This document shows, piece after piece, positions 1 to 5,879 of a DNA stretch of 5,971 nt. The DNA is from Anaerocolumna sp. GTDB taxonomy: Bacteria > Bacillota > Clostridia > Lachnospirales > Lachnospiraceae. Numbering within the stretch: position 1 is the stretch's first letter; each line of letters opens with the position of its first letter. Made by a program: the position numbers and the translations under genes. The DNA is taken from assembly GCA_029256035.1 (NCBI GenBank), contig JAQSYR010000082.1:1-5971 (forward strand), read 5' to 3'. The notes beneath the pieces were generated by a model. That model was not told where the DNA came from. It saw only the letters and a list, made by a program, of their open reading frames with translations, and made no database searches.

Positions 1-78
1 ACAGGAGCCACAGGAGCCACTGGATCAGTTGGGCCAACAGGAGCCACAGGTCCAGAAGGACCAGCAGGTCCAGCAGGT
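1..78 (+). repeat. Collagen-type short tandem repeat coding Gly-X-Y
   Basis: The DNA is built from degenerate 9-bp units such as acaggagcc and ggtccagca, each encoding three residues of the Gly-X-Y stalk. The first two units are nearly identical. The repeat continues past the left edge, so its total length is unknown. Such arrays can expand or contract by replication slippage, making stalk length variable between strains; this is known for BclA-type genes and is inferred here. Confidence 0.85.
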
Positions 79-495
79 GGATTGGAAAGCTTTGTGTACC
101 GTTATAGTACGAACCCTAGACTTACAGTTCTAGGGGGAGCTAATTTTGCATTTGATTCAGGTAATGTACCTGCGGTACCAAATGATATTCTTTTACCAAA
201 TACAACAGATACTGTTCTTACGGAAGCTGGATATTATGAAGTATCATTTATCGCATATGTAGTAGGTGCTCTAGCATCAGTTTCAATTAACTTAAATAGT
301 GTAGCAGTACCAGGTGGAACAGCTGGATCCTTAGCTGCATCCAATGAAGTTGAAATATCAGCAATCGTTGAAGTATTGGAAGGCAGTTTACCAGCAACGA
401 TTACCATATCAAATAATTCATTTGCTACCATTGGCTTTCCAGTACTTGCACCTGGAAGTATAGTAACATCGTTAAGAGTTATTAAATTGTCCTAG
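1..495 (+). CDS. Collagen-like (Gly-X-Y) repeat protein with C1q/BclA-like C-terminal head, 3' part only
   Basis: The reading frame is open from the window's first base to the TAG at 493-495, giving 164 visible residues; the start lies upstream. Residues 1-26 are uninterrupted Gly-X-Y triplets rich in Thr, Ala and Pro (GAT, GPT, GPE, GPA), the signature of a collagen triple helix. The remaining ~137 residues are hydrophobic and beta-rich, with alternating strands, an 'AGYYEVSF' segment and a terminal 'SLRVIKLS'. This resembles the C1q/TNF-like trimeric jelly-roll heads of Bacillus BclA and clostridial collagen-like proteins. In that family the head nucleates trimerisation and the stalk projects from the exosporium or cell surface. 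A TTG at 82 is only an internal Leu codon, not a start. No anchor or signal is visible because the N-terminus is missing. A surface or spore-coat role is inferred; a phage tail-fibre collagen domain is a less likely alternative. The gene is functionally unrelated to the downstream operon and separated from it by a terminator. Confidence 0.88.
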   Translation, partial: TGATGATGSVGPTGATGPEGPAGPAGGLESFVYRYSTNPRLTVLGGANFAFDSGNVPAVPNDILLPNTTDTVLTEAGYYEVSFIAYVVGALASVSINLNSVAVPGGTAGSLAASNEVEISAIVEVLEGSLPATITISNNSFATIGFPVLAPGSIVTSLRVIKLS

Positions 496-554
496 TTAAA
501 AAATAAATAAGTCAATAAAAAAAATAGATATAGCAAATATTAATATAGGAACAT

Positions 555-596
555 TAAAAAAGGTTATTAGATAGAAATATTTAATAACTTTTTTTA
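555..596 (+). terminator. Rho-independent terminator after the collagen-like gene, possibly bidirectional
   Basis: Positions 555-573 pair with 578-596 in a 19-bp uninterrupted stem (two G-U pairs) closed by a GAAA loop at 574-577. Seven T residues (589-595) form the U-tract, and an A-run on the left arm pairs with them. The A-run at 556-561 would give a U-tract on the opposite strand, so the element could also stop minus-strand transcription. It lies 59 bp after the stop codon at 495 and insulates the uxaC promoter from read-through. The stem is AT-rich, but its length and the tetraloop make the call solid. Confidence 0.85.
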
Positions 597-651
597 TTAT
601 TATATATAATTAAAATTTTCTTTTAGTTTCAAAAAAGACACTGTGTTATTG

Positions 652-670
652 TTTATACATTGTGTATAAA
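652..670. promoter_or_regulatory. Perfect inverted repeat upstream of the uxaC promoter (possible activator or repressor site)
   Basis: The sequence TTTATACA-TTG-TGTATAAA is a perfect 8-bp inverted repeat with a 3-nt spacer, centred at 661. Its centre is about 40 bp upstream of the -35 box, or roughly 75 bp upstream of the inferred transcription start, a common place for an activator or an auxiliary operator. No T-run follows it, so it is not a terminator. It shares the TATACA core with the palindrome at 737-752 but has different spacing, so it may serve a different regulator. Chance occurrence in AT-rich DNA cannot be excluded. Confidence 0.45.
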
Positions 671-701
671 AAAAAGCAATACATTTCATAATATATTAAC
701 G

Positions 702-730
702 TTGACAAATCAAATAACTAACTGTATCAT
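702..730 (+). promoter_or_regulatory. Sigma-A type promoter of the uxaC-uxuA-uxuB-gntR operon
   Basis: A perfect -35 box TTGACA (702-707) is followed after exactly 17 bp by TATCAT (725-730), a 5/6 match to the -10 consensus. Transcription would start near 737, leaving a leader of about 50 nt before the uxaC ATG at 789. It is the best promoter match seen in the intergenic region and sits downstream of the preceding gene's terminator. The near-consensus boxes imply strong intrinsic activity, so control is likely by repression. Confidence 0.8.
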
Positions 731-736
731 TATTAC

Positions 737-758
737 ATACTAGTATACAAGTTAGTAT
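737..758. promoter_or_regulatory. Probable GntR-family operator at the uxaC transcription start
   Basis: A GTATAC core (743-748) is flanked by near-symmetric arms: ACTAGTATACAAGT (739-752) is one base pair short of a perfect 14-bp palindrome. A second symmetric pair, ATACTA (737-742) and TAGTAT (753-758), frames the site. FCD-type GntR regulators bind GT...AC palindromes, and the E. coli uronate regulators UxuR and ExuR recognise a site with a GGTATACC core, as I recall it. Lying just downstream of the -10 box and covering the predicted +1, it is well placed for repression by the GntR protein encoded at the end of this operon. Binding is inferred. Confidence 0.65.
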
Positions 759-769
759 TCTGTGAAATC

Positions 770-776
770 AAGGAGG
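770..776 (+). promoter_or_regulatory. Ribosome binding site of uxaC (decides the start)
   Basis: AAGGAGG is a near-perfect Shine-Dalgarno sequence, 12 nt before the ATG at 789. A longer frame beginning at the GTG at 762 would place this motif inside the coding region and add nine atypical residues, so 789 is preferred. The spacing is longer than usual; the next ATG at 801 is much too far. Confidence 0.8.
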
Positions 777-788
777 CTAATAATTATA

Positions 789-2192
789 ATGAAAAAATTT
801 ATGGATGAAAATTTTCTTCTAAAAACTAAGACAGCACAGAACTTATTTCATAACTACGCGAAAGATATGCCAATCTATGATTTTCATAATCACTTATCAG
901 CAAAACAGATTTATGATGATGTGAATTTTAAATCTATTACACAGGTTTGGCTTGGTGGAGATCACTATAAATGGCGAGCTATGAGATCTTTTGGAATTGA
1001 TGAAGAGTTTATAACCGGAGAAAAATCAGAATATGAGAAATTCGTAAAGTGGGCGGAACTTGTACCTTATTTAATTGGTAATCCTTTATATCACTGGACA
1101 CATTTAGAATTACAAAGATATTTTGGTATATTTGAAACATTATCACCTGAAACATGTGACATGATTTGGGAGAAGTGTAATTCATTATTAGAAACAGAAG
1201 AATTTAGTGTACGAAATTTATTACGTAAAATGAATGTTAAAGTCCTTTGTACTACAGATGATCCCAAAGACACTCTTGATTATCACAAAAAATTAAGAGA
1301 TGATTTTGAAATTAAGGTTTTACCAACATTTCGCCCAGACAATGGGGTTCATATTAAAAAGCCTGGATTTATTTCCTACTTAAAAGACTTAGGAGATGTT
1401 GTTGGTTTTAATATTACCACTGTAAATGATTTAAAGAAAGCATTAGTACAAAGAATACATTATTTTCATGAAGCTGGATGCAGAGTCAGTGATCATGGTA
1501 TGGATATTTTCCGCTATAGCCCTTGCACCGATGAAGTAGCAGATACTATATTACAAAAAGCGTTTCACAGTGACAATATTACGGAAGAAGAAATGGGTAA
1601 ATTTGAGGGCAATATTCTTCATGAGCTTGGTAAAATCTATCATCAGTTTGGTTGGGTAATGCAAATACACATTGGTGCACTAAGAAATAATTCAACAAGA
1701 TTATTTGAAAAGCTAGGTCCAGATGTAGGGGTAGATTCTATTGAAGATAGAAGCTTTGCGAAAGATTTAAGTGGATTTTTAGATGCACTGGATCATAATA
1801 ATCAATTGCCAAAAACAATTTTATATAATCTTAATTCGGTATCTAATGAAGTTATTGCTACTATGATTGGTAATTTTCAGGATAGTACATGTCCATCAAA
1901 GTTACAATTTGGATCAGGTTGGTGGTTTGCAGATCAGATTAATGGAATGGAACGACAGATGGAAGCACTAAGCCAGCTTGGTTTGATTTCGAAATTTGTT
2001 GGTATGCTTACAGATTCTAGAAGCTTTTTATCATTCCCACGTCATGAATATTTTAGAAGAATATTGTGCAACAAATTTGGTGACTTGGTAGAAGAAGGAC
2101 AATATCCAGATGACATTAACATGGTTGGTCATATGGTTCAGGATATTTGTTATAATAATGCAAAAAATTATTTTGATATAGATTTGAAATAA
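789..2192 (+). CDS. uxaC: Uronate isomerase (glucuronate/galacturonate isomerase, EC 5.3.1.12)
   Basis: The cytoplasmic enzyme interconverts D-glucuronate and D-fructuronate, and D-galacturonate and D-tagaturonate; it is the entry step of hexuronate catabolism. The 467-residue product matches the family's usual length of about 470. It belongs to the amidohydrolase (TIM-barrel) superfamily. Visible motifs are the metal-binding HxH in 'DFHNHLS' (H33, H35), 'CTTDDP' (154-159), 'PTFRPD' (179-184), 'GCRVSDHGMD' (230-239), 'MQIHIGALRNN' (291-301), 'FGSGWWF' (374-380) and 'MLTDSRSFLSFPRHEYFRR' (406-424). D409 of 'TDSRS' is the likely catalytic Asp by family analogy. The start at 789 is set by the AAGGAGG upstream. 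It is the first gene of the operon, 36 bp before uxuA. No truncation or missing motif is seen. Its partners uxuA and uxuB point to glucuronate as the main substrate here, though UxaC proteins normally accept both uronates. Confidence 0.97.
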   Translation: MKKFMDENFLLKTKTAQNLFHNYAKDMPIYDFHNHLSAKQIYDDVNFKSITQVWLGGDHYKWRAMRSFGIDEEFITGEKSEYEKFVKWAELVPYLIGNPLYHWTHLELQRYFGIFETLSPETCDMIWEKCNSLLETEEFSVRNLLRKMNVKVLCTTDDPKDTLDYHKKLRDDFEIKVLPTFRPDNGVHIKKPGFISYLKDLGDVVGFNITTVNDLKKALVQRIHYFHEAGCRVSDHGMDIFRYSPCTDEVADTILQKAFHSDNITEEEMGKFEGNILHELGKIYHQFGWVMQIHIGALRNNSTRLFEKLGPDVGVDSIEDRSFAKDLSGFLDALDHNNQLPKTILYNLNSVSNEVIATMIGNFQDSTCPSKLQFGSGWWFADQINGMERQMEALSQLGLISKFVGMLTDSRSFLSFPRHEYFRRILCNKFGDLVEEGQYPDDINMVGHMVQDICYNNAKNYFDIDLK

Positions 2193-2215
2193 TATTTTAG
2201 AATAAGTAAAATAAT

Positions 2216-2220
2216 GGAGG
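2216..2220 (+). promoter_or_regulatory. Ribosome binding site of uxuA (decides the start)
   Basis: GGAGG lies 8 nt before the ATG at 2229. An in-frame ATG at 2214 overlaps this motif and would add five residues absent from typical UxuA proteins, so 2229 is the better start. Confidence 0.8.
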
Positions 2221-2228
2221 AAAAAATA

Positions 2229-3296
2229 ATGAAAATGACTTTACGTTGGTTTGGCACAGGACATGATTCAGTAACTTTACAACAAATCAGACAGATTCCA
2301 GGGGTAACTGGAGTTATAACAACTTTATATGATATTCCAGCAGGCGAAGCATGGCCAATGGAAAATATATTAAAGATTAAAGCTGAAGTTGAAGCAAGTG
2401 GATTAAAAATTGAGGGTATTGAAAGTGTAAATATCCATGATTCAATTAAAATTGGTTTACCAGAAAGAGATAAATACATTGATAATTATATACAGACATT
2501 AGAAAATTTAGGACAGGCTGGAATCAAAATGGTTTGTTATAATTTTATGCCTGTATTTGATTGGACTCGTTCTGATTTGGCGAAAGTAAGACCAGATGGT
2601 TCAACTGTTTTATCCTATAACCAGGAGTTAATTGATCAGATTAATCCAGAAACGATGTTTAACCAGATTGATAAAAATAGTAATGGTTTTGTTATGCCAG
2701 GTTGGGAACCTGAAAGACTTGCACGTGTTCAGGAATTATTTGAAGCATACAAAGATGTGAATGATGAACAGTTATTACAAAATCTAGTGTACTTCTTAAA
2801 TAAGATTCGTCCTGTTTGTGAAAAATATGATATTGTTATGGCCATTCATCCAGATGATCCGGCGTGGCCAGTGTTTGGCTTACCTAGAATCATAAATAAT
2901 AAAGATAATATATTAAAATTATTAAATGCAGTGGATGCTAAATTCAATGGTATTACTTTATGTACTGGATCTTATGGCTCAAATCCAAAGAATGATATTT
3001 GTGATATTATCAGAGCAACAAAAGGTAGAATACATTTTGCTCATGTTCGAAATATTATACATCATGCACCTGGTAAATTTGATGAGGCAGCCCATTTATC
3101 ATCCGATGGCTCTCTTGATATGTACGAAATTATGAAAACTTTATACGAAGTAGGTTTTGATGGCCCTGTGCGCCCTGACCATGGACGTGCAATATGGGGA
3201 GAAGTTGCTATGCCAGGCTATGGATTATATGACCGTGCTTTAGGTGCAACTTATTTAAATGGCCTAATTGAAGCAATTGAAAAATCTGCAAAATAA
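2229..3296 (+). CDS. uxuA: D-mannonate dehydratase (EC 4.2.1.8)
   Basis: The cytoplasmic enzyme dehydrates D-mannonate to 2-keto-3-deoxy-D-gluconate, the last step of the module encoded here. The 355-residue product has the normal length for bacterial UxuA and the typical N-terminus 'MKMTLRWFG' followed by 'VTLQQIRQIPGVTGV'. UxuA is a TIM-barrel metalloenzyme of the xylose-isomerase-like type. The residues corresponding to the family's metal ligands are all visible: H207 in 'IHPDDP', C245 in 'LCTGSYG', H272 in 'AHVRN' and D317 in 'RPDHGR'. 'DGPVRPDHGRAIWGE' near the C-terminus is highly characteristic. It lies between uxaC (36 bp) and uxuB (42 bp) on the same strand and is presumably translated from the common mRNA. 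No oddities are seen. The unrelated enolase-superfamily mannonate dehydratases can be excluded from these motifs. Confidence 0.97.
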   Translation: MKMTLRWFGTGHDSVTLQQIRQIPGVTGVITTLYDIPAGEAWPMENILKIKAEVEASGLKIEGIESVNIHDSIKIGLPERDKYIDNYIQTLENLGQAGIKMVCYNFMPVFDWTRSDLAKVRPDGSTVLSYNQELIDQINPETMFNQIDKNSNGFVMPGWEPERLARVQELFEAYKDVNDEQLLQNLVYFLNKIRPVCEKYDIVMAIHPDDPAWPVFGLPRIINNKDNILKLLNAVDAKFNGITLCTGSYGSNPKNDICDIIRATKGRIHFAHVRNIIHHAPGKFDEAAHLSSDGSLDMYEIMKTLYEVGFDGPVRPDHGRAIWGEVAMPGYGLYDRALGATYLNGLIEAIEKSAK

Positions 3297-3338
3297 TGTT
3301 TATTTATAATATCGATAGGTAGGAAAAGAGGAATAAAT

Positions 3339-4946
3339 ATGAAATTAAGACAGGAAGATCTTAAAAATCAAAAACCATGGGAAGATGCTGGTTTTGAATT
3401 ACCAAAATTTAATCGTGAAGTGATGATTCAGCAAACAAAAGAGAATCCAGAATGGGTACATTTTGGAGGAGGAAATATTTTTAGAGCTTTTCCTGCTGCA
3501 GTTTGTCAGGATTTATTGAACCAAGGTATATTAAAAACTGGAATTATTGTGGCAGAAGGATATGATTATGAAATCATTGAAAAAAGCTTTAAAGAATTTG
3601 ATGATTTAAGTGTTTTAGTAACTTTAAAAGCAGATGGAAGCCTTGAGAAAAAAGTAATTGCCAGTATTGCTGAGTCTCTTTGTGTTGATACCAGTAACTC
3701 AGGTGATTGGGGACGTTTAACTGAAATATTTGAAAGTGAAAGCTTAAAAATGGTTTCCTTCACTATAACAGAAAAAGGTTATAGTTTAATAAATCAAAAT
3801 CAGGAATTTTTATCTGATGTTGCAGCTGATTTCCTAAAAACACCAGAAACTGCGTCTAGTTATATTGGAAAATTGGTAGCACTTTGTTATGCCAGATTTA
3901 GAAAGGGTAGCATTCCTCTAACCCTTGTAAGTATGGATAATTGTTCCCATAATGGTTCCAAATTAGAAGCTGCTGTAACTACATTTGCAAAAAAATGGGT
4001 GGATAATAAAATAGTTGAGCCTGAATTTTTAACATATGTTTATGAGAGTATTTCTTATCCTTGGTCCATGATTGATAAAATAACTCCAAGACCAGCAGAT
4101 TCCGTTATTACAATGCTAAAAGAAGCTGGATTTGAAGATACAGAATCTGTTATTACCAAAAAGAATACTTACGTAGCTCCTTTTGTAAATGCAGAGGAAG
4201 CACAGTATTTGGTTATTGAAGATAAATTTATGAATGGTCGCCTTCCCTTAGATAAAGGTGGAATTATATATACTGATAAGGAAACAGTAGATAAAGTTGA
4301 AAAGATGAAAGTCTGCACCTGTTTAAATCCACTTCATACTGCACTGGCGATTTTTGGATGCTTACTATCTTATGATAAAATTTCAGAAGAAATGAAAGAC
4401 AAAGAACTGGTTTCCTTAGTTAAGAAAATCGGTTATGTGGAAGGTTTACCTGTAGTTGTAGATCCAGGCATCATTAATCCAAAAGATTTTATTGATGAAG
4501 TACTACAAAAACGTATTCCTAATCCATTTATGCCGGATACGCCACAAAGAATTGCAACGGATACGTCTCAAAAATTAGCCATTCGCTTTGGCGAAACAAT
4601 TAAAGCTTACAAAGCGGATGATAAATTAGAGGTAGCTAACCTAAATAATATTTGTTTAACTTTAGCAGGCTGGTGTCGATATTTAATGGGAATCAATGAT
4701 GAAGGTAATAGCTTTGAATTAAGTCCAGATCCTATGCTTTCTGTATTAACTCCCATATTTGCAGATATAAAATTAGGTGAGAAAGTAAATTTCCATGAAT
4801 TACTAAAGGATGTGTTAGAGAATTCTAATATTTTTGGTGTAAACTTGTATGAAGTAGGTCTTGGAGAAAAAGTAGAAGGCTATTTTGCTGAGCTAATACA
4901 AGGAAAAGGTGCTGTTAGAGCTACTTTAAAAAAGTATCTTGACTAG
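3339..4946 (+). CDS. uxuB: D-fructuronate reductase, mannitol dehydrogenase family (EC 1.1.1.57)
   Basis: The predicted cytoplasmic NADH-dependent enzyme reduces D-fructuronate to D-mannonate, linking UxaC to UxuA. The 535-residue product belongs to the long-chain polyol dehydrogenase (mannitol dehydrogenase) family. An N-terminal Rossmann-type dinucleotide site is seen in 'HFGGGNIFRAF' (41-51), followed by 'TITEKGY' (142-148), 'LVSMDNCSHNG' (196-206) and 'PWSMIDKITPRPAD' (241-254). The C-terminal helical domain starts near 290 and carries 'MKVCTCLNPLH' (323-333), the equivalent of the family's catalytic Lys/Asn/His segment. AGAGGA at 3327-3332 supports the ATG at 3339. The protein is longer than E. 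coli UxuB (about 486 residues), which I attribute to a Firmicutes-type subgroup. Tagaturonate reductase (UxaB) or another polyol dehydrogenase is possible from sequence alone; the neighbouring uxuA favours fructuronate. The stop TAG is 39 bp before the regulator gene. Confidence 0.9.
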   Translation: MKLRQEDLKNQKPWEDAGFELPKFNREVMIQQTKENPEWVHFGGGNIFRAFPAAVCQDLLNQGILKTGIIVAEGYDYEIIEKSFKEFDDLSVLVTLKADGSLEKKVIASIAESLCVDTSNSGDWGRLTEIFESESLKMVSFTITEKGYSLINQNQEFLSDVAADFLKTPETASSYIGKLVALCYARFRKGSIPLTLVSMDNCSHNGSKLEAAVTTFAKKWVDNKIVEPEFLTYVYESISYPWSMIDKITPRPADSVITMLKEAGFEDTESVITKKNTYVAPFVNAEEAQYLVIEDKFMNGRLPLDKGGIIYTDKETVDKVEKMKVCTCLNPLHTALAIFGCLLSYDKISEEMKDKELVSLVKKIGYVEGLPVVVDPGIINPKDFIDEVLQKRIPNPFMPDTPQRIATDTSQKLAIRFGETIKAYKADDKLEVANLNNICLTLAGWCRYLMGINDEGNSFELSPDPMLSVLTPIFADIKLGEKVNFHELLKDVLENSNIFGVNLYEVGLGEKVEGYFAELIQGKGAVRATLKKYLD

Positions 4947-4972
4947 GAGATGTTTTTATATTAGCATGTACT

Positions 4973-4978
4973 GGGAGG
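4973..4978 (+). promoter_or_regulatory. Ribosome binding site of the GntR-family regulator
   Basis: GGGAGG is 7 nt before the ATG at 4986, which supports that start over the in-frame ATG at 4995. Confidence 0.75.
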
Positions 4979-4985
4979 TTGTAAT

Positions 4986-5660
4986 ATGCAGATTATGGAG
5001 CGCACTGGAAAAGAAACTGCCAGGGAGTATGCTTTTCGTGTAATAAAGCAGAATATTATTTCTTTAGAACTTATACCCGGTACCATGGTAAGCGAAAATG
5101 AATTAGCAGCCCAAATGGGAATTAGCAGAACACCTGTTAGAGAAGCACTTATTGAACTAAGTAAATTAAAAGTGGTAGAAATTTATCCTCAAAAAGGTAG
5201 TGTAATTGCTCAGATTGATAGTGAGTTAGTAGAAGAGGCAAGGTATGTACGTTTAGTACTAGAAACTGCAATTGCTGAATTGGCATGTGATGTTGCAAGT
5301 TCCGAAGATATATTTTTGCTTGAAGAGAATTTAAGACTACAGGAATTTTATATGGATAATCCTGCAAACGAAAAGAAGCTTCAGCTGGATGATACATTTC
5401 ATGAATTATTATTTACAATTTGCAAGAAAAACTTTACTCATAAATTGTTGGAAGGTATGATGACACATTTTGATCGAGCAAGAAGTTTAAGTTTGCAGGT
5501 TATTAAAGATAGTAAGACAATTTCAGATCATAGAGTATTAGTGGATGCCATTAAAAATCAGGATAAAGAATTAGCACGAGCAACAATCACAAAACATTTA
5601 TCAAGATATAAAGTAGATGAAACAGAATTAAGAATGAAATATCCAAATTATTTCAAATAA
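4986..5660 (+). CDS. GntR-family transcriptional regulator, FadR/FCD subfamily, probable hexuronate regulator
   Basis: This 224-residue cytoplasmic DNA-binding protein is a likely dimeric ligand-responsive regulator. Residues ~8-78 form the GntR winged helix-turn-helix: 'IISLELIPGTMVSENELAAQ' then 'MGISRTPVREALIELSKLKVVEIYPQKGSVIA', with the recognition-helix signature 'SRTPVREAL' at 47-55. Residues ~83-210 form an all-helical FCD sensor domain. Putative metal or ligand residues D135, H139 ('DDTFHELLF'), H182 ('SDHRVLVDAI') and H204 ('TKHLSRY') follow the family's D-x3-H...H...H pattern, so a metal-bound carboxylate ligand is expected. It is the last gene of the operon, 39 bp after uxuB, so it is probably co-transcribed and autoregulated through the palindrome at 737-758. 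By analogy with UxuR/ExuR the inducer would be fructuronate, mannonate or a related uronate; this is inference. Repressor rather than activator is favoured by the operator position. I give no gene symbol because orthology to uxuR cannot be shown. Confidence 0.92.
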   Translation: MQIMERTGKETAREYAFRVIKQNIISLELIPGTMVSENELAAQMGISRTPVREALIELSKLKVVEIYPQKGSVIAQIDSELVEEARYVRLVLETAIAELACDVASSEDIFLLEENLRLQEFYMDNPANEKKLQLDDTFHELLFTICKKNFTHKLLEGMMTHFDRARSLSLQVIKDSKTISDHRVLVDAIKNQDKELARATITKHLSRYKVDETELRMKYPNYFK

Positions 5661-5661
5661 G

Positions 5662-5708
5662 AAAATCAGGTATATGAAAGCATGTAACTTCATATACCTG
5701 ATTTTTTT
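5662..5708 (+). terminator. Rho-independent terminator of the uxa/uxu operon
   Basis: Positions 5662-5678 pair perfectly with 5689-5705 (17 bp, core TCAGGTATATGAA) around a 10-nt loop, and seven T residues (5702-5708) follow the stem core. It begins two bases after the regulator's stop codon and no other terminator-like hairpin was noticed in the gaps inside the operon, which supports a single four-gene transcript. The A-run on the left arm could allow some termination on the minus strand too. Confidence 0.93.
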
Positions 5709-5734
5709 AGTGTACTATTTTATATTTAGATACA

Positions 5735-5759
5735 AGAAAAGCCCTTTTCGGGCTTTTCT
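5735..5759. terminator. Second terminator-like hairpin, possibly for convergent transcription
   Basis: AGAAAAGCCC (5735-5744) pairs perfectly with GGGCTTTTCT (5750-5759) around the loop TTTTC. GC-rich at its tip with A/T-rich arms, it resembles a bidirectional terminator. It lies 26 bp after the operon terminator and about 120 bp beyond the stop of the minus-strand gene starting at the right edge. It may therefore back up the operon terminator, end the minus-strand transcript, or both. The U-tract is shorter and interrupted in both directions. Confidence 0.7.
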
Positions 5760-5879
5760 ATAAGGGATGTTTGAATATGAAGTTTATGTAAATTTAATTA
5801 CACACATGATAATGCGAAAAATTAATTTTCCGTAGATAATACCTTAATACTAAATATAATCAATTATTTTGCAATAACC

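Noticed and set aside
1..78. CRISPR-like or intergenic tandem repeat
   Set aside because: The short units are in frame, encode Gly-X-Y triplets and have no spacers; they are collagen-coding repeats.
234..431. 65-codon minus-strand open frame within the collagen-like gene
   Set aside because: Antisense shadow of the head domain with no ribosome binding site or domain evidence.
762..788. Upstream GTG start for uxaC adding nine residues
   Set aside because: The extension contains the Shine-Dalgarno sequence itself and encodes a basic/hydrophobic stretch not expected at the UxaC N-terminus; the ATG at 789 gives a standard length and N-terminus.
2214..2228. Upstream ATG start for uxuA adding five residues
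   Set aside because: This ATG overlaps the GGAGG ribosome binding site; the ATG at 2229 has ideal spacing and matches the family N-terminus.
2168..2479. 103-codon minus-strand open frame
   Set aside because: It lies antisense to the uxaC end and uxuA start, whose plus-strand protein motifs are unambiguous; no recognisable domain or ribosome binding site supports it.
2926..3135. 69-codon plus-strand open frame inside uxuA
   Set aside because: It is in another frame inside the conserved metal-binding region of uxuA; a shadow frame.
4939..4967. Internal promoter for the regulator: TTGACT (4939-4944), 17 bp, TAGCAT (4962-4967)
   Set aside because: The -10 match is only 4/6, and the predicted start near 4974 would fall on the ribosome binding site at 4973-4978, leaving no usable leader. 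Co-transcription from the uxaC promoter is simpler.
5818..5829. Palindrome AAAATTAATTTT
   Set aside because: Simple AT-only palindrome in an AT-rich gap, not placed relative to any promoter; expected by chance.
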